From Kudoa neothunni (taxonomy: Eukaryota > Cnidaria): a DNA stretch of 64,000 nt. The first letter of the stretch is position 1; every line of letters starts with the position of its first letter. Where the stretch lies: assembly GCA_964304625.1 (NCBI GenBank), contig OZ199840.1, forward strand, positions 7,068,001-7,132,000. Direction: 5' to 3'. This document shows, piece by piece, positions 45,417-56,428 of this stretch. The notes below the pieces were generated by a model. That model did no database searches and was not told the DNA's origin. It worked only from the letters and a program-made list of their open reading frames with translations. The position numbers were made by a program, and so were the translations under genes.

Positions 45417-47005
45417 CAGTATTTCAAGATCTAAATGCAACTAGGTAAAACCAAAATGCAACTGGGTAAAATCAAAACGCAACCGGCGCGCGTTGAATGC
45501 CAATATGTAAAATCAGAATGCAACCCATAAGCGTGGACGTATAATTTTCATACAGGAACTAAAAAACTTATATTTTAATTGATAATTATATAATTTAAGC
45601 GCCGATCACACGTTACATCTCATAAAATAAACTATTAGAATTTAATTAAGTTGATTTACTACGCTCGCCTTACAAACTAGTTATAAGCTATCGTTAATGC
45701 GTCGATGCCATCATTTAAATAATGATTCTTATTTATAACTAAAGATGAATTCTGAAGATTAATCTCAATTAAATAGGAAATTGCATGACATTTAACTTTA
45801 ATTTGTGTAAATTCAGCGCACGCTAAGTTAAAATGTCAGCACTCGGCAATAACCAACAAAACAACAACCTTCCTAAAAGAAAATACATTACCCTCAGTGA
45901 TGAAATTAGGAATCTTGTTGTTACGTTATCGGAAGCAATTATTTTGTTGCCTTTCTTAGTTTACATTTATTAGGAAAATTATACAAACAGTTTTATTGCC
46001 GAAAAAACGGGCGTTCATAAATCCACCATTTGAAGAATATTACGCAAAAGCTTAGAAAATGGGGCTGAAATAGCAGCAAAAAAGGGTGGCGACAGAAGAT
46101 CGAAATTGGATGAATCTCACAAACAATATATTCGTGAATTAGTGGATGACGATTGCACCGTTACCTTGGAAACAATCGCTAAAAAACTTCTGGACGAAGT
46201 TAATATCGAAGTAACCAGACAAACTGTAAGTAAATGCTTATGTGATTTTCATCATACCTTGGGACGGATTTCGATCGTCCCGTTAGCTAGAAATTCGCCA
46301 AATAACATAATAAAGAGAAAAAAGTTATTATTTTAGTTATGATGTTTACTTACATCAAATAGTTATGTGCTTGAGTATTTACAAAATAAGCCCATGTATT
46401 CGTCAGTGATTTTCATTGATGAAGCGGGATTTTCATTATCCATGCGGCGATCATTTGGGCAGTCACTCTCTGGAACAAGAGCGAATCTCAAAAAATATAA
46501 CCTTAATAGCTGCCATAAGTGCTGAAAAGGTTTGGACTTTCCATTTGGAAAGTGGATCCGTTAACCAAAATATATTTTATAATTTCATCAGCAAGTTATC
46601 TGATGATCTAGCTAACGAGGGGGTCGAACGTGCTCTCCTCATAATGGATAATGTTCGGTTCCATAAAACGAATACCATAACTGAGCTTGTAGAGTCAAGC
46701 AATCACAAACTGTTGTTTTTGCCGCCCTATTCCCCCTTCCTCAATCCTATTGAAGAGTTTTTTCACCAAGTGAAAACCATCGTGAGAAACAGATATCCTC
46801 AAAATCATGAACAATTGATGTCTGCTATTATGGAGAGCCCAGCGGAAGTTTCTGTTAATCATTTGAATAATTATTCAAATCATGCTGAATCATATTTCCC
46901 AGAGTGTATAAATATGGAGATTATCAATAATTAGTTTAAATATCCAACGAAAGAAAAATGTTGCATTTTGATTTTACCCAGTTGCATTTAGATCTTGAAA
47001 TACTG
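45417..47005 (+). mobile_element. Tc1-like element 2, nearly whole
   Basis: TA at 45415-45416 and 47006-47007. Inverted ends of about 45 bp begin CAGTATTTCAAGATCTAAAT with three or so mismatches. Just inside the left end, a ~20-bp unit of the form AATGCAACTRGGTAAAAYCA is repeated about four times, which could serve as transposase-binding sites. Contains a spliced transposase gene. Confidence 0.93.
45833..46934 (+). pseudogene. Tc1/IS630-type transposase (DDE_3), intron-bearing, broken
   Basis: Exon 1 45833-45934 (KRKYITLSDEIRNLVVTLSE), a 40-nt intron 45935-45974 with a GC donor and TTAG acceptor, then FIAEKTGVHKSTI. The relative at 22017 has a GT-AG intron at the same codon. The homeodomain-like HTH is followed by KKGGDRRSKLDESHKQYI, VTRQTVSKCL and a DDE domain with FIDEAGFSL (first Asp), LIMDNVRFHKTN (second Asp) and LPPYSPFLNPIEEFF (last acidic residue). 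A TGA follows HKSTI near 46031, and frames change near 46330-46480. Otherwise well kept. Confidence 0.88.
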
Positions 47006-47351
47006 TATGATATGCCTTGCACACTCGATTTCGTTACAGTTTGAGGTCGATGGTAGGAGCGTGAAAGATCGTTGGAATTTGGAAAATTTGTCGCCATAGC
47101 CATTAACCCTCACGGGGCGATGCTCCAAAAATTGATGTACGTTCCGGTGTGGGGTCAAAAATGACCCCAACGATATTTCGTAATTTAAGTTCGGAATTCC
47201 AAAAAAAATTATTCAGAATTTTTAATGTTATAAATATTTAATATAAAAGATTAAATAGTTTAAATTATTTTTCCATCATTGGGAAAAATGGGTTAACCCG
47301 TAGGAGTTTGTTGGTTCACATGAACTGACCCACACAACCTACTAACCTCGT

Positions 47352-47711
47352 TCATTCATTACCGGTCAATGATTTTGCATTGGAATAGTGTGATTTGAGA
47401 TCAAAAAGTTCAATACAACTAATTTTCGCCATATATATTTGAGGAACAAGGAAACCGCTCCGGCAGTAGATATCCGAAGATTTTCTGTTAATCTTATGTT
47501 GTAAGAATAGGATTATATTTGCAACGTGGGTATTTTCGCTCTCATGAGTCATCGAAGAGCAATCAAAATCTTCATCTATTGACGAATCCATCATTTCTAC
47601 ATGATCTGCATAATATGAAATATCTGACGATCCTTCAAATTCAACATCACTGTCTACTTCACTGTTTTCGACAGAATCATTTAACAGATCTTCATATAGT
47701 TTTCTTGACAT
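47352..47711 (-). pseudogene. N-terminal remnant of a piggyBac transposase
   Basis: 119 codons, acidic start MSRKLYEDLLNDSVENSEV, in the position and orientation expected for the N-terminus of piggyBac element 3. The later part has no conserved piggyBac motif and the catalytic domain is absent. Confidence 0.5.
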
Positions 47712-47830
47712 AACCTTAAAAGAATTTTTTCGGTCAAAAATAAAAATAAACTTATAGTTACCATTAATATAACCGTAAACAAACGGTGCGCGTTTAAGCT
47801 AAATTTGTTAATCCTCAACTAATTCACATA

Positions 47831-49773
47831 CAGTGGTTGACGGATTCTACGTAGTACCGATTTTACGTACTTTTTTAAAAAACGTTGCGCACGTTTTCTG
47901 TCTCTTTCGTAGACTCTGGAATGGCTAAAACAATAAAAAAACATCGAACATTAAAAGATAAACTCGATATCATAAAGTATTATGATACGCTACCAAAAAA
48001 AGGAGCGAAGGCAGCCACAATTAAAAAATTTAATTTACTCACAATATCATCCTTGAATAGCATTCTCGATAAAAGACAAGAAATTGAAACCAACGACGAG
48101 TCTGGTCTAATTTCATCGAAAAGAAAAAATTTAAAACTGGGGAAAGAGAATGATATCGATGAAGCTGTTTTTAACTGGTTCAATGTTATGAGGAGCAAAA
48201 ACGTCGAACTATCCATATACGATATTATTTCTAAACGAAACGATATTGCCAAATCGAGGGGCGACAATTCTACTGCTACCACAGGTTGGTTTAGAGGATT
48301 TAAAACTCGCTTCAACCTGAGAAGGGTTACCTTCCATGGTGAATCTGCCTCGGTAGATCCAACGGTTGTGGATGATTGGAAGTTACGTTTAGCTGATGTT
48401 TCATCCGGTTTCTCTCCTGATTGCGTATACAATTTAGACGAAACGGCACTTTATTACCAACGGCAGAGAGGTAAACAATTAATAATTAAATATTAATAAA
48501 TATTTCACAGGTAAAAGCTATGTTGCTTCTAATGAACGAAATAACGGATGCCTAAAAAATTAAAAAAAGAGTGACCATCTTATTTGGTGCTTCCATGACT
48601 GGTGAAAAGCTTGATCCGCTTGTAATAGGACATTTTTGTAAACCTCGATGTTTTAAAAATGTGCCTAATTTGCCAGTCGCTTACGAACATTCAAAAAAAG
48701 CTTGGATGAATGGAGCCATCTTTAGGAGATACCTGTTAAAATTGAATAGTTTTTTCAGGAGTAAAAACAAAAAAGTACTCCTATTCGTCGACAATGCAAG
48801 TTGCCATATTCATTCCGACCTTAGTAATATCACTATCGAGTATCTACCCAAGAATAGTACGAGTGTGTTGCAGCCCCTTGATCAAGGGATTATTCGTTCC
48901 TTTAAGGTTTCGTACATTTCAAAATTGATACAAAGGAATATTGCTTATGTTGAAGCCGAAATGACTCCTAACCCTCCAGACCTCCTAGATGCTCTGATGA
49001 TGATAAAAAATGCTTGGCATGATGTTAAGCAACAGACTGTCATTAATTGTTTTGAAAAAGCTGGTTTTATCAAACATGATACAAATATTTTAAATGAAGT
49101 CAACATCACTCAAACAAATGAAAGGATAGAGCCTGAATTGTCTTTGGAAATCGATGAAATAATGAATGAGGAAGATCAGGAACAAACTAAAGATGATTTT
49201 GAAGATTTCCAACAATATTCTGATAAACTGGATAATAAATCAGATGAGGAGTTCCAACTCGAAGTCGAAGACAGCATCACTTCAAAATGCGCACTAGAGT
49301 GTATAAATAAATTGAAAACCTATTTTAGAAATAATAAACTTGAATATTATGGACTTCTTTTGAATATTGAAGAAAATGTAGTTGGAAACATAAATAAAAA
49401 TTTAGTTCAAACTAAAATATCAAACTTCTTCCCAAAAACATCGAATAAATCGGTATAATTTTTTTTATTTTGTGTATTTTTTGGAGATAATAAATTTGGT
49501 TTAAATGGGTATTCTCTAAGGTATATTTAAAGAGTGAGGCCAATTAAATTAAGTGAAATTACGCATTAAATTATTAAAATCTCGTCGCGAATATTCAAAT
49601 GATTTCCGCTCACACTCAGTAATATTTGGAATTTTTAAATTAGTTCTTCATCAGATAATTACGATAATTCATGGAAATGCACAGAATATATGTATAAGGA
49701 TAGAAAAAAATCAAATATATAAATGATGGGGGAACGCATGCGCACAAAAGTACGTAAAATCCGTCAATCACTG
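47831..49773 (+). mobile_element. Tigger element 3, nearly whole
   Basis: TA at 47829-47830 and 49774-49775. Inverted ends begin CAGTGGTTGACGGATTCTAC and CAGTGATTGACGGATTTTAC, with ACGTACTTTT close by on both sides. 1943 bp, inserted into piggyBac element 3. The best preserved Tigger in the window. Confidence 0.95.
47921..49458 (+). pseudogene. Tigger transposase, near-intact
   Basis: From Met at 47921: an HTH with YRTL-type start (HRTLKDKLDIIKYYDTL), a CENP-B-like second domain (ELSIYDIISKRNDIA, TTGWFRGFKTRF), then the DDE domain: VYNLDETALYY (first Asp), LLFVDNASCHIHSDL (second Asp) and LQPLDQGIIRSFK (third catalytic Asp), and an acidic C-terminus. The reading is split once: the frame stops at 48496 and resumes near 48500-48571 through a poorly kept stretch where the tyrosine-rich loop should be. 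About 500 residues, normal for Tigger. Confidence 0.92.
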
Positions 49774-50239
49774 TAATATCGTTATTTATTGGTAAACAGT
49801 CAAAAATTACTTTTTCTGATTAAAATTTTAACTATTTAACTCTCATATTGATTTTTTATCTATAAAAATTGTAAATTATGGAGCAAAATATTGATGTTTA
49901 GGACGAATTTGTGAAACATGCGTTAAAATGAAGCCATAATTTTTTAGAATTTTTGTATAAGTATTTGTTTTATGAATATAAATTCAAAGAAGGACACATT
50001 ATCTTGGAATTGATAAAATCTTGAGAAATTTGAAGATAAAATCAGCGGGAAAACACTAAAATACAAAAATTGGGGTCGAGATTGACCCCACACCGTCCCG
50101 CAAGGGTTAAGCCTTTTCAGGTTTAAAATATGGTGTAATCCAACAACCCTGTCACTATATGTAACGACTGTAGCTGACTTTCAATATGAAGAATCCGCCA
50201 TATTATATACATACGCGTGACTCATAAACAGGATTACTA

Positions 50240-50345
50240 CTAAATATTTATGAGCTTGGTTACACACCGATACCGCAATTTTCGTAACGAGTACGAGTAC
50301 TCCAGATTTCAGTATTCGCCGATACCGATACCCATTCCGATACCA
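50240..50345. repeat. CGATACC-rich repeat
   Basis: Contains several copies of CGATACC and GAGTACGAGTACTC within 100 bp. Such blocks are common inside degenerate transposons. No family assigned. Confidence 0.35.
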
Positions 50346-50506
50346 TGTTCTACGCATGCTCATATTTTGATTTTCAATTATTTTAGACGTTTGTTGTATT
50401 ATAATGAGATTACCTCGAAATTTTTGGTCGTTCAAAAAAAGGTTAATTTATCTAAAATTTACTGTGTTTACTTAATAAGGGAACCTACCTGATTGTGGGT
50501 GTGGTA

Positions 50507-51260
50507 AAGTAGGCGGCACCGAAAAAACGTCCCCTTGCGCATGTTTTATCGTATTTCTTTTTTCACGATTCTTGATAATAAAACAAAAGAATATGGAGAG
50601 TAAAAATTTAGCTCAACATAATAACTTCAAATCTTGAAAATTTTTCATTATAATAAAAATACTTTGTGAACTTTAAAATATAGATATGAATGTAGTAAGA
50701 TCTGTGTTAGCTTATAATTCTTTTATTAAATTTTTTATTAGAAATTAAGGATTACTCTGTTTTTATTATTAACATTCAGGAACCTAAATTTTAAAAATGG
50801 TTATATTAATTTTTTTATCTTTAAGTATGTGTAAAACATTTTTAAAGTATATTTTTATTGTTATATAAGTTTTTTTATGTTCCAAAATTCCCAAACAACA
50901 AATTCGGCGCAAGATACTGATTGTGAATATTTCAAGTTGTAACACAATATGTTAATTAAGGTTATTATTTTATCGGACACATATAATTGACTTAAAATAA
51001 TAAATTTATAGAAACAAAATTTTTTTGAAGACATAATAACCACAATTTTACGTTCATTGGATGATGGACTAAACACACGTTAAAATTCCCCCAATCAAGT
51101 AATAACTTCCTATAATCTGCCTTAAGTTATTTCCCTATTTAAATTTAATGTTGATCTAAAATATTATGCTGATTAATTATTAATGAACTAATCAGCTCCA
51201 AGAAAATTAAGAAAATATATTTTGGGAGCACGTGATTGTCTTCTCGCCTCGAAATTATTC
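50507..51260 (+). mobile_element. Partial copy of the foldback element family
   Basis: Matches the left half of the element at 61915-63250. Shared words include GGCGGCACC/GCGGAACC at the edge, TCTTTTTTCACGATTCT, TAATAAAA.AAAAGAATATG and AAAAATACTTT.T.AACTTT. The right arm is missing. No coding capacity. Confidence 0.7.
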
Positions 51261-51289
51261 ATGCTAAAAACCTATATAATTAAATTTGA

Positions 51290-51470
51290 TATAGTGAGAG
51301 TTTCGATTGGTAAAAGAAACTATTATATCTGATGGATAGATCTTTTAGGCAACCACGGTTACGACATCTGAAACTGTATCCATCTGGATATCGTGGTTGA
51401 ATCGTCATATCCATTCTAAATCCACAAATGAATACTCTCTCTAGACAAAAGTCCAATTTCAACAGTCCCT
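51290..51470 (-). pseudogene. Merlin transposase N-terminal fragment
   Basis: The minus strand reads LDFCLERVFICGFRMDM.., PDGYSFRCRNRGCLKD and LSIRYNSFFYQSKLSL. The Cys-containing DGYSFRC..C..LSIR..SFF..SKLSL layout is the zinc ribbon plus start of the second domain in Merlin/ISXO2 proteins. The catalytic domain is absent. Confidence 0.65.
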
Positions 51471-51871
51471 CCTTCTTATCTTTGAGATATGTTATTTCTT
51501 CAAGTTTGGTTCATCCAAATTATCAGTTGAATAAACAGCGGGAAGCACTCGTGGTTTTGGGGACTCGTGCGCCCTCGGAATCGAAAACACCCGATTGTTT
51601 TGATGTAAACTTTGGTCATCTTTTTTGTTCATCAATTCAAACCGCTCTTTCACCTCTATATCAAAATCCAATTTTCCTTCCTTTGGGAGTTGTTATTACC
51701 TTTGAATAGAACAATCAGGCTAATATCAACTTTAGATTAAATTAATCCGGATAATTTCTCGTTCTAGCGCGCAATGCGTAAGGAAGGGATTATATTAATC
51801 GTTAAATTTATATATAGATTTTATAACGCAATAGTTTCCTCTTATATGTTTGTCGACAAAATTTGTCTTGA

Positions 51872-51897
51872 ATATATATATATATATATATATATAC
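51872..51897. repeat. (AT)n microsatellite
   Basis: About 12 AT units within the 3' end of Merlin element D. Confidence 0.9.
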
Positions 51898-52126
51898 ATA
51901 TTCCGCCAAATAACTTAGAATAAGATTGGGAGATTTATTGCGGACATGACTGAACTTCCTTTTACATGCTCCGCAAGTAGATTCAATGCGATTCGTATGC
52001 ACTCCTTCAGAGAAGACGAATTCTTTATTATGATTCATCATCTTGTGCAGATAGCCATACTCATCCAATTTTCGATACCCTTTCCAAGAGTCTGACCAAA
52101 TTATGGAACTTGGGTAAACATTTTTC

Positions 52127-53173
52127 GGCACTGGTGGTGAAAGTGGACCGTGCGGAATCGTAATCCGGTGATAATTTGTTAATCTTAAATTTGCGCCCAC
52201 AGCAAATAAATATACATTTATACACTAAGAAAAAGTTTCTAACGCTATCTAAGTTAATACATTATCCATAGCCGATATATCATCACTGGCGTACATTTCA
52301 CGCCACAAAAACTCGTCAAGATGACTTGCGAGAGTGGAAGTTTGGATGCCTGCCATCCTTTTGAATTTCCTCTTACAATTTTTCCAGTAACATTCCACAT
52401 GGTTAGTATGGACTCCTGTTACTGGATCTTTAAAATGCTTGGAATGATTCACTGTAGAGTGTTGATAGGATGGATCAACAGGAATATTTTTGATTTTATT
52501 ATATGACGGCCACTGGTCAGAATGTATGATGCCTCCCGGCTTAATAAATCTTTCCACATAATGTGGAAGTGTATCTTCAGTTCCATCCCCAACAAGCACA
52601 AGGAAGCCCCGCTTTTCAACAATGTCTTATCCACCGAAAACCCACCTCTTCTTAGGCCATCTCCCTACATTATTTTTTGCTTTGGCCATCAATGATTCAT
52701 CTATCTGAACAATGTGACCGGTACCACCAACTTTGTAATCATCCTTTATCAGTGTTCTAGAGCAAACGTCTCTAAAATACTGATACGATCTAATAATGGT
52801 CTTCTTATCCAGAGAAAATTCCTCGCTGGCCTTGAAAACCGGTCGTTCAACGCTCAATGAGTAGCATACTTTTACAAAATCTTGAAAACTTAAATTCTAA
52901 TTCTCAAGGAAAGTGTCATTTTTTAATGATGTTTTAACGTTTTTATGAGTTGGACATTTATATATTTTGGAGCTGCGATATATGATGGTACTCATTTGTC
53001 TGCCACAAGTTGTGCATAATGGTGGATTTTGTTTCAGAATATTTCTACTCTTCAAAAATTCAATCCTGGCGTCTTCTGATACTGTTATCGATGAAATAAA
53101 GTCAAAACTCATTTTCGCGCGATTAAAAGTTGTGTAATCACTTAATCGGAGTCCACAATTCGTCACCAGTGCC
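52127..53173 (-). mobile_element. Merlin element C, nested, with target duplication
   Basis: CATTTTTC is duplicated at 52119-52126 and 53174-53181. Ends GGCACTGGTGGTGAAAG and, reversed from the other side, GGCACTGGTGACGAATT. Only 1047 bp and almost all coding. Inserted within the transposase gene of Merlin element D. Confidence 0.95.
52249..53166 (-). pseudogene. Merlin transposase C (IS1595/ISXO2 type)
   Basis: Three consecutive pieces: 53166-52897 (zinc ribbon CTTCGRQMS..YKCPTH), 52857-52627 (HIVQIDESLMAKAKNNVGR, RWVFGG) and 52599-52249 (IIHSDQWPSYNKI, VTGVHTNHVECYWKNCKRKFK). All catalytic landmarks are visible: Asp in IDES, Asp in HSDQW, and the acidic residue in HVECYW. Two frame changes separate the pieces, one between each pair. 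Total about 290 residues, normal for the family. Confidence 0.92.
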
Positions 53174-53644
53174 CATTTTTCATAATAAATTCTGCCAGAG
53201 TGCTATGATCCCTTTTCAAGGTTAATTCCATAATGATGTTACCCTCTTCATCAATTCCTCAAAAAACTCATAGATCTTGATTTGCAGGTATCCGTCCAAC
53301 ATTATACTTTCGTTTGCAAATTAGGGTTTCATCGATTTGGACGATTATTCCAGCGCCACCAATTTTCCTTTAATTAATAAGAAGATAATTGGTGTAGATG
53401 TCTCTAATAAAGTTTTTCCAGTCGACTATTGTGTTAGATGATATTGAAAATTCTTTATCAATAAACTTGTGTGAAGAAACATCATAGGAATAATAAAATA
53501 TCAGTTTTAATATTATATGAAGTCTCAGATGACTATTTTGGAAAATGAGTTTTTCCGGACAGTTTCTTGCTTTTTGCAATCTGGGCAAAAATTAACAAAT
53601 CCATCGGTTACCTGGTGTCTTTTCATTAATATCATGTGAATACC

Positions 53645-54075
53645 GCAACATATAGTTTATCATCTATCATGCCAAAATAGCAGAATAACTTGACACAATA
53701 TTCATAACATATAAACCCAATAAAATCTAGTTTATTTTAGTTAGACGTAATTAAACAAAATCTATCAATTAAAAAAATATATGATATAAGTTTATAATGT
53801 TTTTATCATTAAATTGGAGAATTATATATAAACGAATATTTTGGATAGAGTTAAAATTTTTTAACCATCTGTTGATTCAAAAGTCGTAATATTCGTAGTT
53901 ATGAACAAAAATCATTACGTACGAGCCATAATTACGCATGACAATTAAAATACATAAAAACTATTATCGATATTTTTATTTTTCTAAAGTCAAATTGAGG
54001 CACCATGTTAGTTTTGTTATAAAGTTTATAGGGTCCAAATTAAATTTTCTATATATTTATTATTTTATGTTTTAT
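53645..54075. other. No supported feature
   Basis: AT-rich spacer. It may hold the unidentified 5' end of Merlin element D. Confidence 0.35.
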
Positions 54076-54123
54076 TGCGATATTACGCACAACCCATAAG
54101 TCACTGTATCTACAAAGATAGTA

Positions 54124-54331
54124 AAAATGGCTGAATGTTAAGGACCTAACATCATGCCTGAAAATTATGCATCGCGCTGTTGTCAAACTTCCAGAGTTAC
54201 AAAAAAGTCTCGCACAATGTGACTTCACACTAACCATTGCAATTGTGGATCTCTCGCTAATTGACGGAACCATTTCAGAAAATTTAAAAATGAAATTTAT
54301 TGAACGCTGCTTTGAACGACGCACCATTTAG
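54124..54331 (+). other. Open stretch, possible exon
   Basis: The plus strand is open from about 54129 to a TAG at 54331: KDLTSCLKIMHRAVVKLPEL, QKSLAQCDFTLTIAIVDLSL, and KFIERCFERRTI. The alternating helix-like pattern looks protein-coding. I cannot identify it or find a splice partner. Confidence 0.3.
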
Positions 54332-54769
54332 TCTGGTATATTTATGTATTTTAGCTTCGATTCAAACATTTGTGAAAAGAATTTATTCTACAGAAGATCG
54401 TCAAATTTTTTTAGCTAATATAAAATTGAATTCTATCTTAAAATAATTCAAAATTTGGGCTTAAAAAGTATTTTTAACCAAAGAATGACCGAAGTAAGAT
54501 TTCTTTCTATCACATTTTTACATTTTTCTGCGTGCACAAGAGTTAACATTGATAATTGAAAAAATTATTTACAAAACCAAAACCAAACCGTCATAACTCC
54601 AAATTATATATTTAAAAGTCAGAGGCTATTTACTGATATGGTAAAATTTAATCCTAAACGGCATGTTCGCTTGCGCAATGGGAATTTTTTTCTCAGCAAT
54701 TCTTACTTACAAGCTGTTTACAGTTTTAATTTTTTAGAACCTGCCATACTTAATTGTAAAAGCCTGGAC

Positions 54770-55245
54770 AATATGGGACATAGTAGTGTTAGGTCGAGAT
54801 CGCATACCATGAGGTTGTGAGTTCGAAGCCTAAGTCCGGGCGTTCCTGTACTCCTAATTTGAAGTTACGTAGGAAGGCTGTAGTAATCGCAAGGATCTAC
54901 GATTTATCATGGTCCTACTTTCAGCCGGGAGGGGAGCCTGGCGGATGGATAGAACTCGGATGCTCATAAACTCCGGAGCACAGGAACAAAATAAAACCCA
55001 ATTGGGGTTTCCATAGATCCAACGCCCGCATTCAGACGTTTAACTCAGACTAATTCTGGGTTAGTCCAGGATATGATTTTGGTGGTGGTTGTTACGAAAC
55101 GAGGATGTTTAGTGGGTTAAAATCTCACACTACCGCATAAACGTAAGTCGTCTTAATATGGCGTTGCGGTGCTTAAAGCCGTAAATGGAGAAGGCCTAAA
55201 CAATCCGAACTTCACAACCTAACAAGTTACACCAGGGGTTTGGTC
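54770..55245 (+). repeat. SINE-like, GC-richer unit with a tRNA-type promoter
   Basis: Near 54785 an A-box-like TAGTGTTAGGTCGAG, and ~30 bp further a B-box-like GAGTTCGAAGCC, with spacing typical of RNA polymerase III promoters in tRNA-derived SINEs. A second weaker pair occurs near 55106 (TTTAGTGGGTTAAAATC). The ~470-bp unit is clearly richer in GC than its surroundings and has no open frame. No second copy is in the window, and a defining tail or target duplication is not seen. Confidence 0.5.
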
Positions 55246-55259
55246 TTGTAAACAAAATT

Positions 55260-56420
55260 TAATCATGTGAGGTAAAAATCATAAAATACTTCCTTTTCCT
55301 TTACTGTGACACATATCACCAACTATATTAAATTGTAAATATTGTATTCTCAAACAAATAATCACGTTTATGGAGGGGGCGAACGATAAAAACGTCATCA
55401 TGATTCTTAGTTATTTTTCTCAGTAGATTAATAGACCTTATAGATTTATTAAAAAATTCCCCACAAAATTCAGGTCATATTAGCTAACATCACTGGAAAA
55501 TTGTTTTTCATTTTATCGTCCGTCCGAATGTTTTTATTTTAAATTGTTCTTGTCAATAATGGTTGAAACATTTTATTTATTCTCTGTTATAGGAAACAAA
55601 TTTAAAAACCTCTTTCTGTATTAACTTTGCCGTCGATAAATACAACTTTTCTTAATAAAGTATAATTTTTGTGATTATCGAAATTTTAATTATTTACATT
55701 TTATAATGATAATACAAAGATTTTCGTCGGAAATCAACCATATATTTCAGTATATAAACATGCTAGAACTCCTCTTTTTCCATTCCAACCTGAAAGTATA
55801 CAATGGACGCTAAAATTACTGTTAAGCGAAAAAATAATTATATATATATCGACCAGTCTAAAGAGATAATATGCTTTTTTATCGAACTGTTTAAAACAGT
55901 ATGATAATTACACTTGATTTTGATGGACTCAGGATGATGCACAAATGTAAATTTTTTCTTCTTCAAATTTTTCTAAAACTTCCAAAAAATTAAATTAAAT
56001 AATTTTAGATAACACGTAAATATGAATAAAATATGTGAAGTAGTTTTAGAGACATTCATTCCCTGAGATATAGCCACTTTCTATTTAAAACCTATTATCT
56101 TTTAAAAACTAAATTCATTTTAGTTTTATGCAATTTTGAATGTATGGTAATTGACACAAAAACCTCGAACGGGCCAAGCAGGATAAATAATTATACTTTA
56201 CAAAAACACAAACATTACATATTTTTAAAGTTAAACCTGTGGCTCATTTAACATAATAGAGTCGTTCTGAAGAAAATCATTTAAAATATTTTTAAGAGTG
56301 AGAAAATAAAAAAAAGGCTGCCAAACATTAAAAATACATTATAATTTACAGATATATAATAATATCGCTAAAGTTTACAAAAAATTTTATTACGCTTAAA
56401 TTTATGATCATTTAGAATGG
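55260..56420. other. No supported feature, 1.2 kb
   Basis: AT-rich, without exon pairs or repeats that I can support. Probably 3' flank of EIF1AD at its right edge. Confidence 0.35.
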
Positions 56421-56428
56421 GAGCTAGC

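Larger units (their letters stand above)
47107..50106 (-). mobile_element. piggyBac element 3 containing a Tigger
   Basis: TTAA at 47103-47106 and 50107-50110. Ends CCCTCACGGGGCGATG and, reversed, CCCTTGCGGGACGGTG. Palindromes GGGGTCAAAAATGACCCC (47151-47168) and GGGGTCGAGATTGACCCC (50072-50089). Without the Tigger it is only ~1.06 kb, so its own transposase is mostly deleted. Confidence 0.9.
51808..53640 (-). mobile_element. Merlin element D, split by Merlin element C
   Basis: The upper part 53640-53182 encodes a zinc ribbon (CCGIHMILMKRH, FCPDCKK), then IVQIDETLICKRKYNVGRIP and HSTLAEFIMKN. The lower part 52118-51808 resumes with NVYPSSIIWSDSWKGYRKL, GVHTNRIESTCGACKRKF. The two halves are interrupted by a complete 1047-bp element with an 8-bp target duplication. 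Frame changes within the upper half show it is dead. Terminal repeats of D itself were not found. Confidence 0.82.

Noticed and set aside
45417-45500. CRISPR-like array
   Set aside because: The short repeats are adjacent and decaying inside a transposon end in a eukaryotic context; no spacers.
47980-48432. 150-codon minus-strand open frame
   Set aside because: Shadow of the Tigger transposase on the plus strand, which has clear family motifs.
54785-54835. tRNA gene
   Set aside because: Box A and B resemblance only; no foldable cloverleaf seen, so treated as SINE-like.
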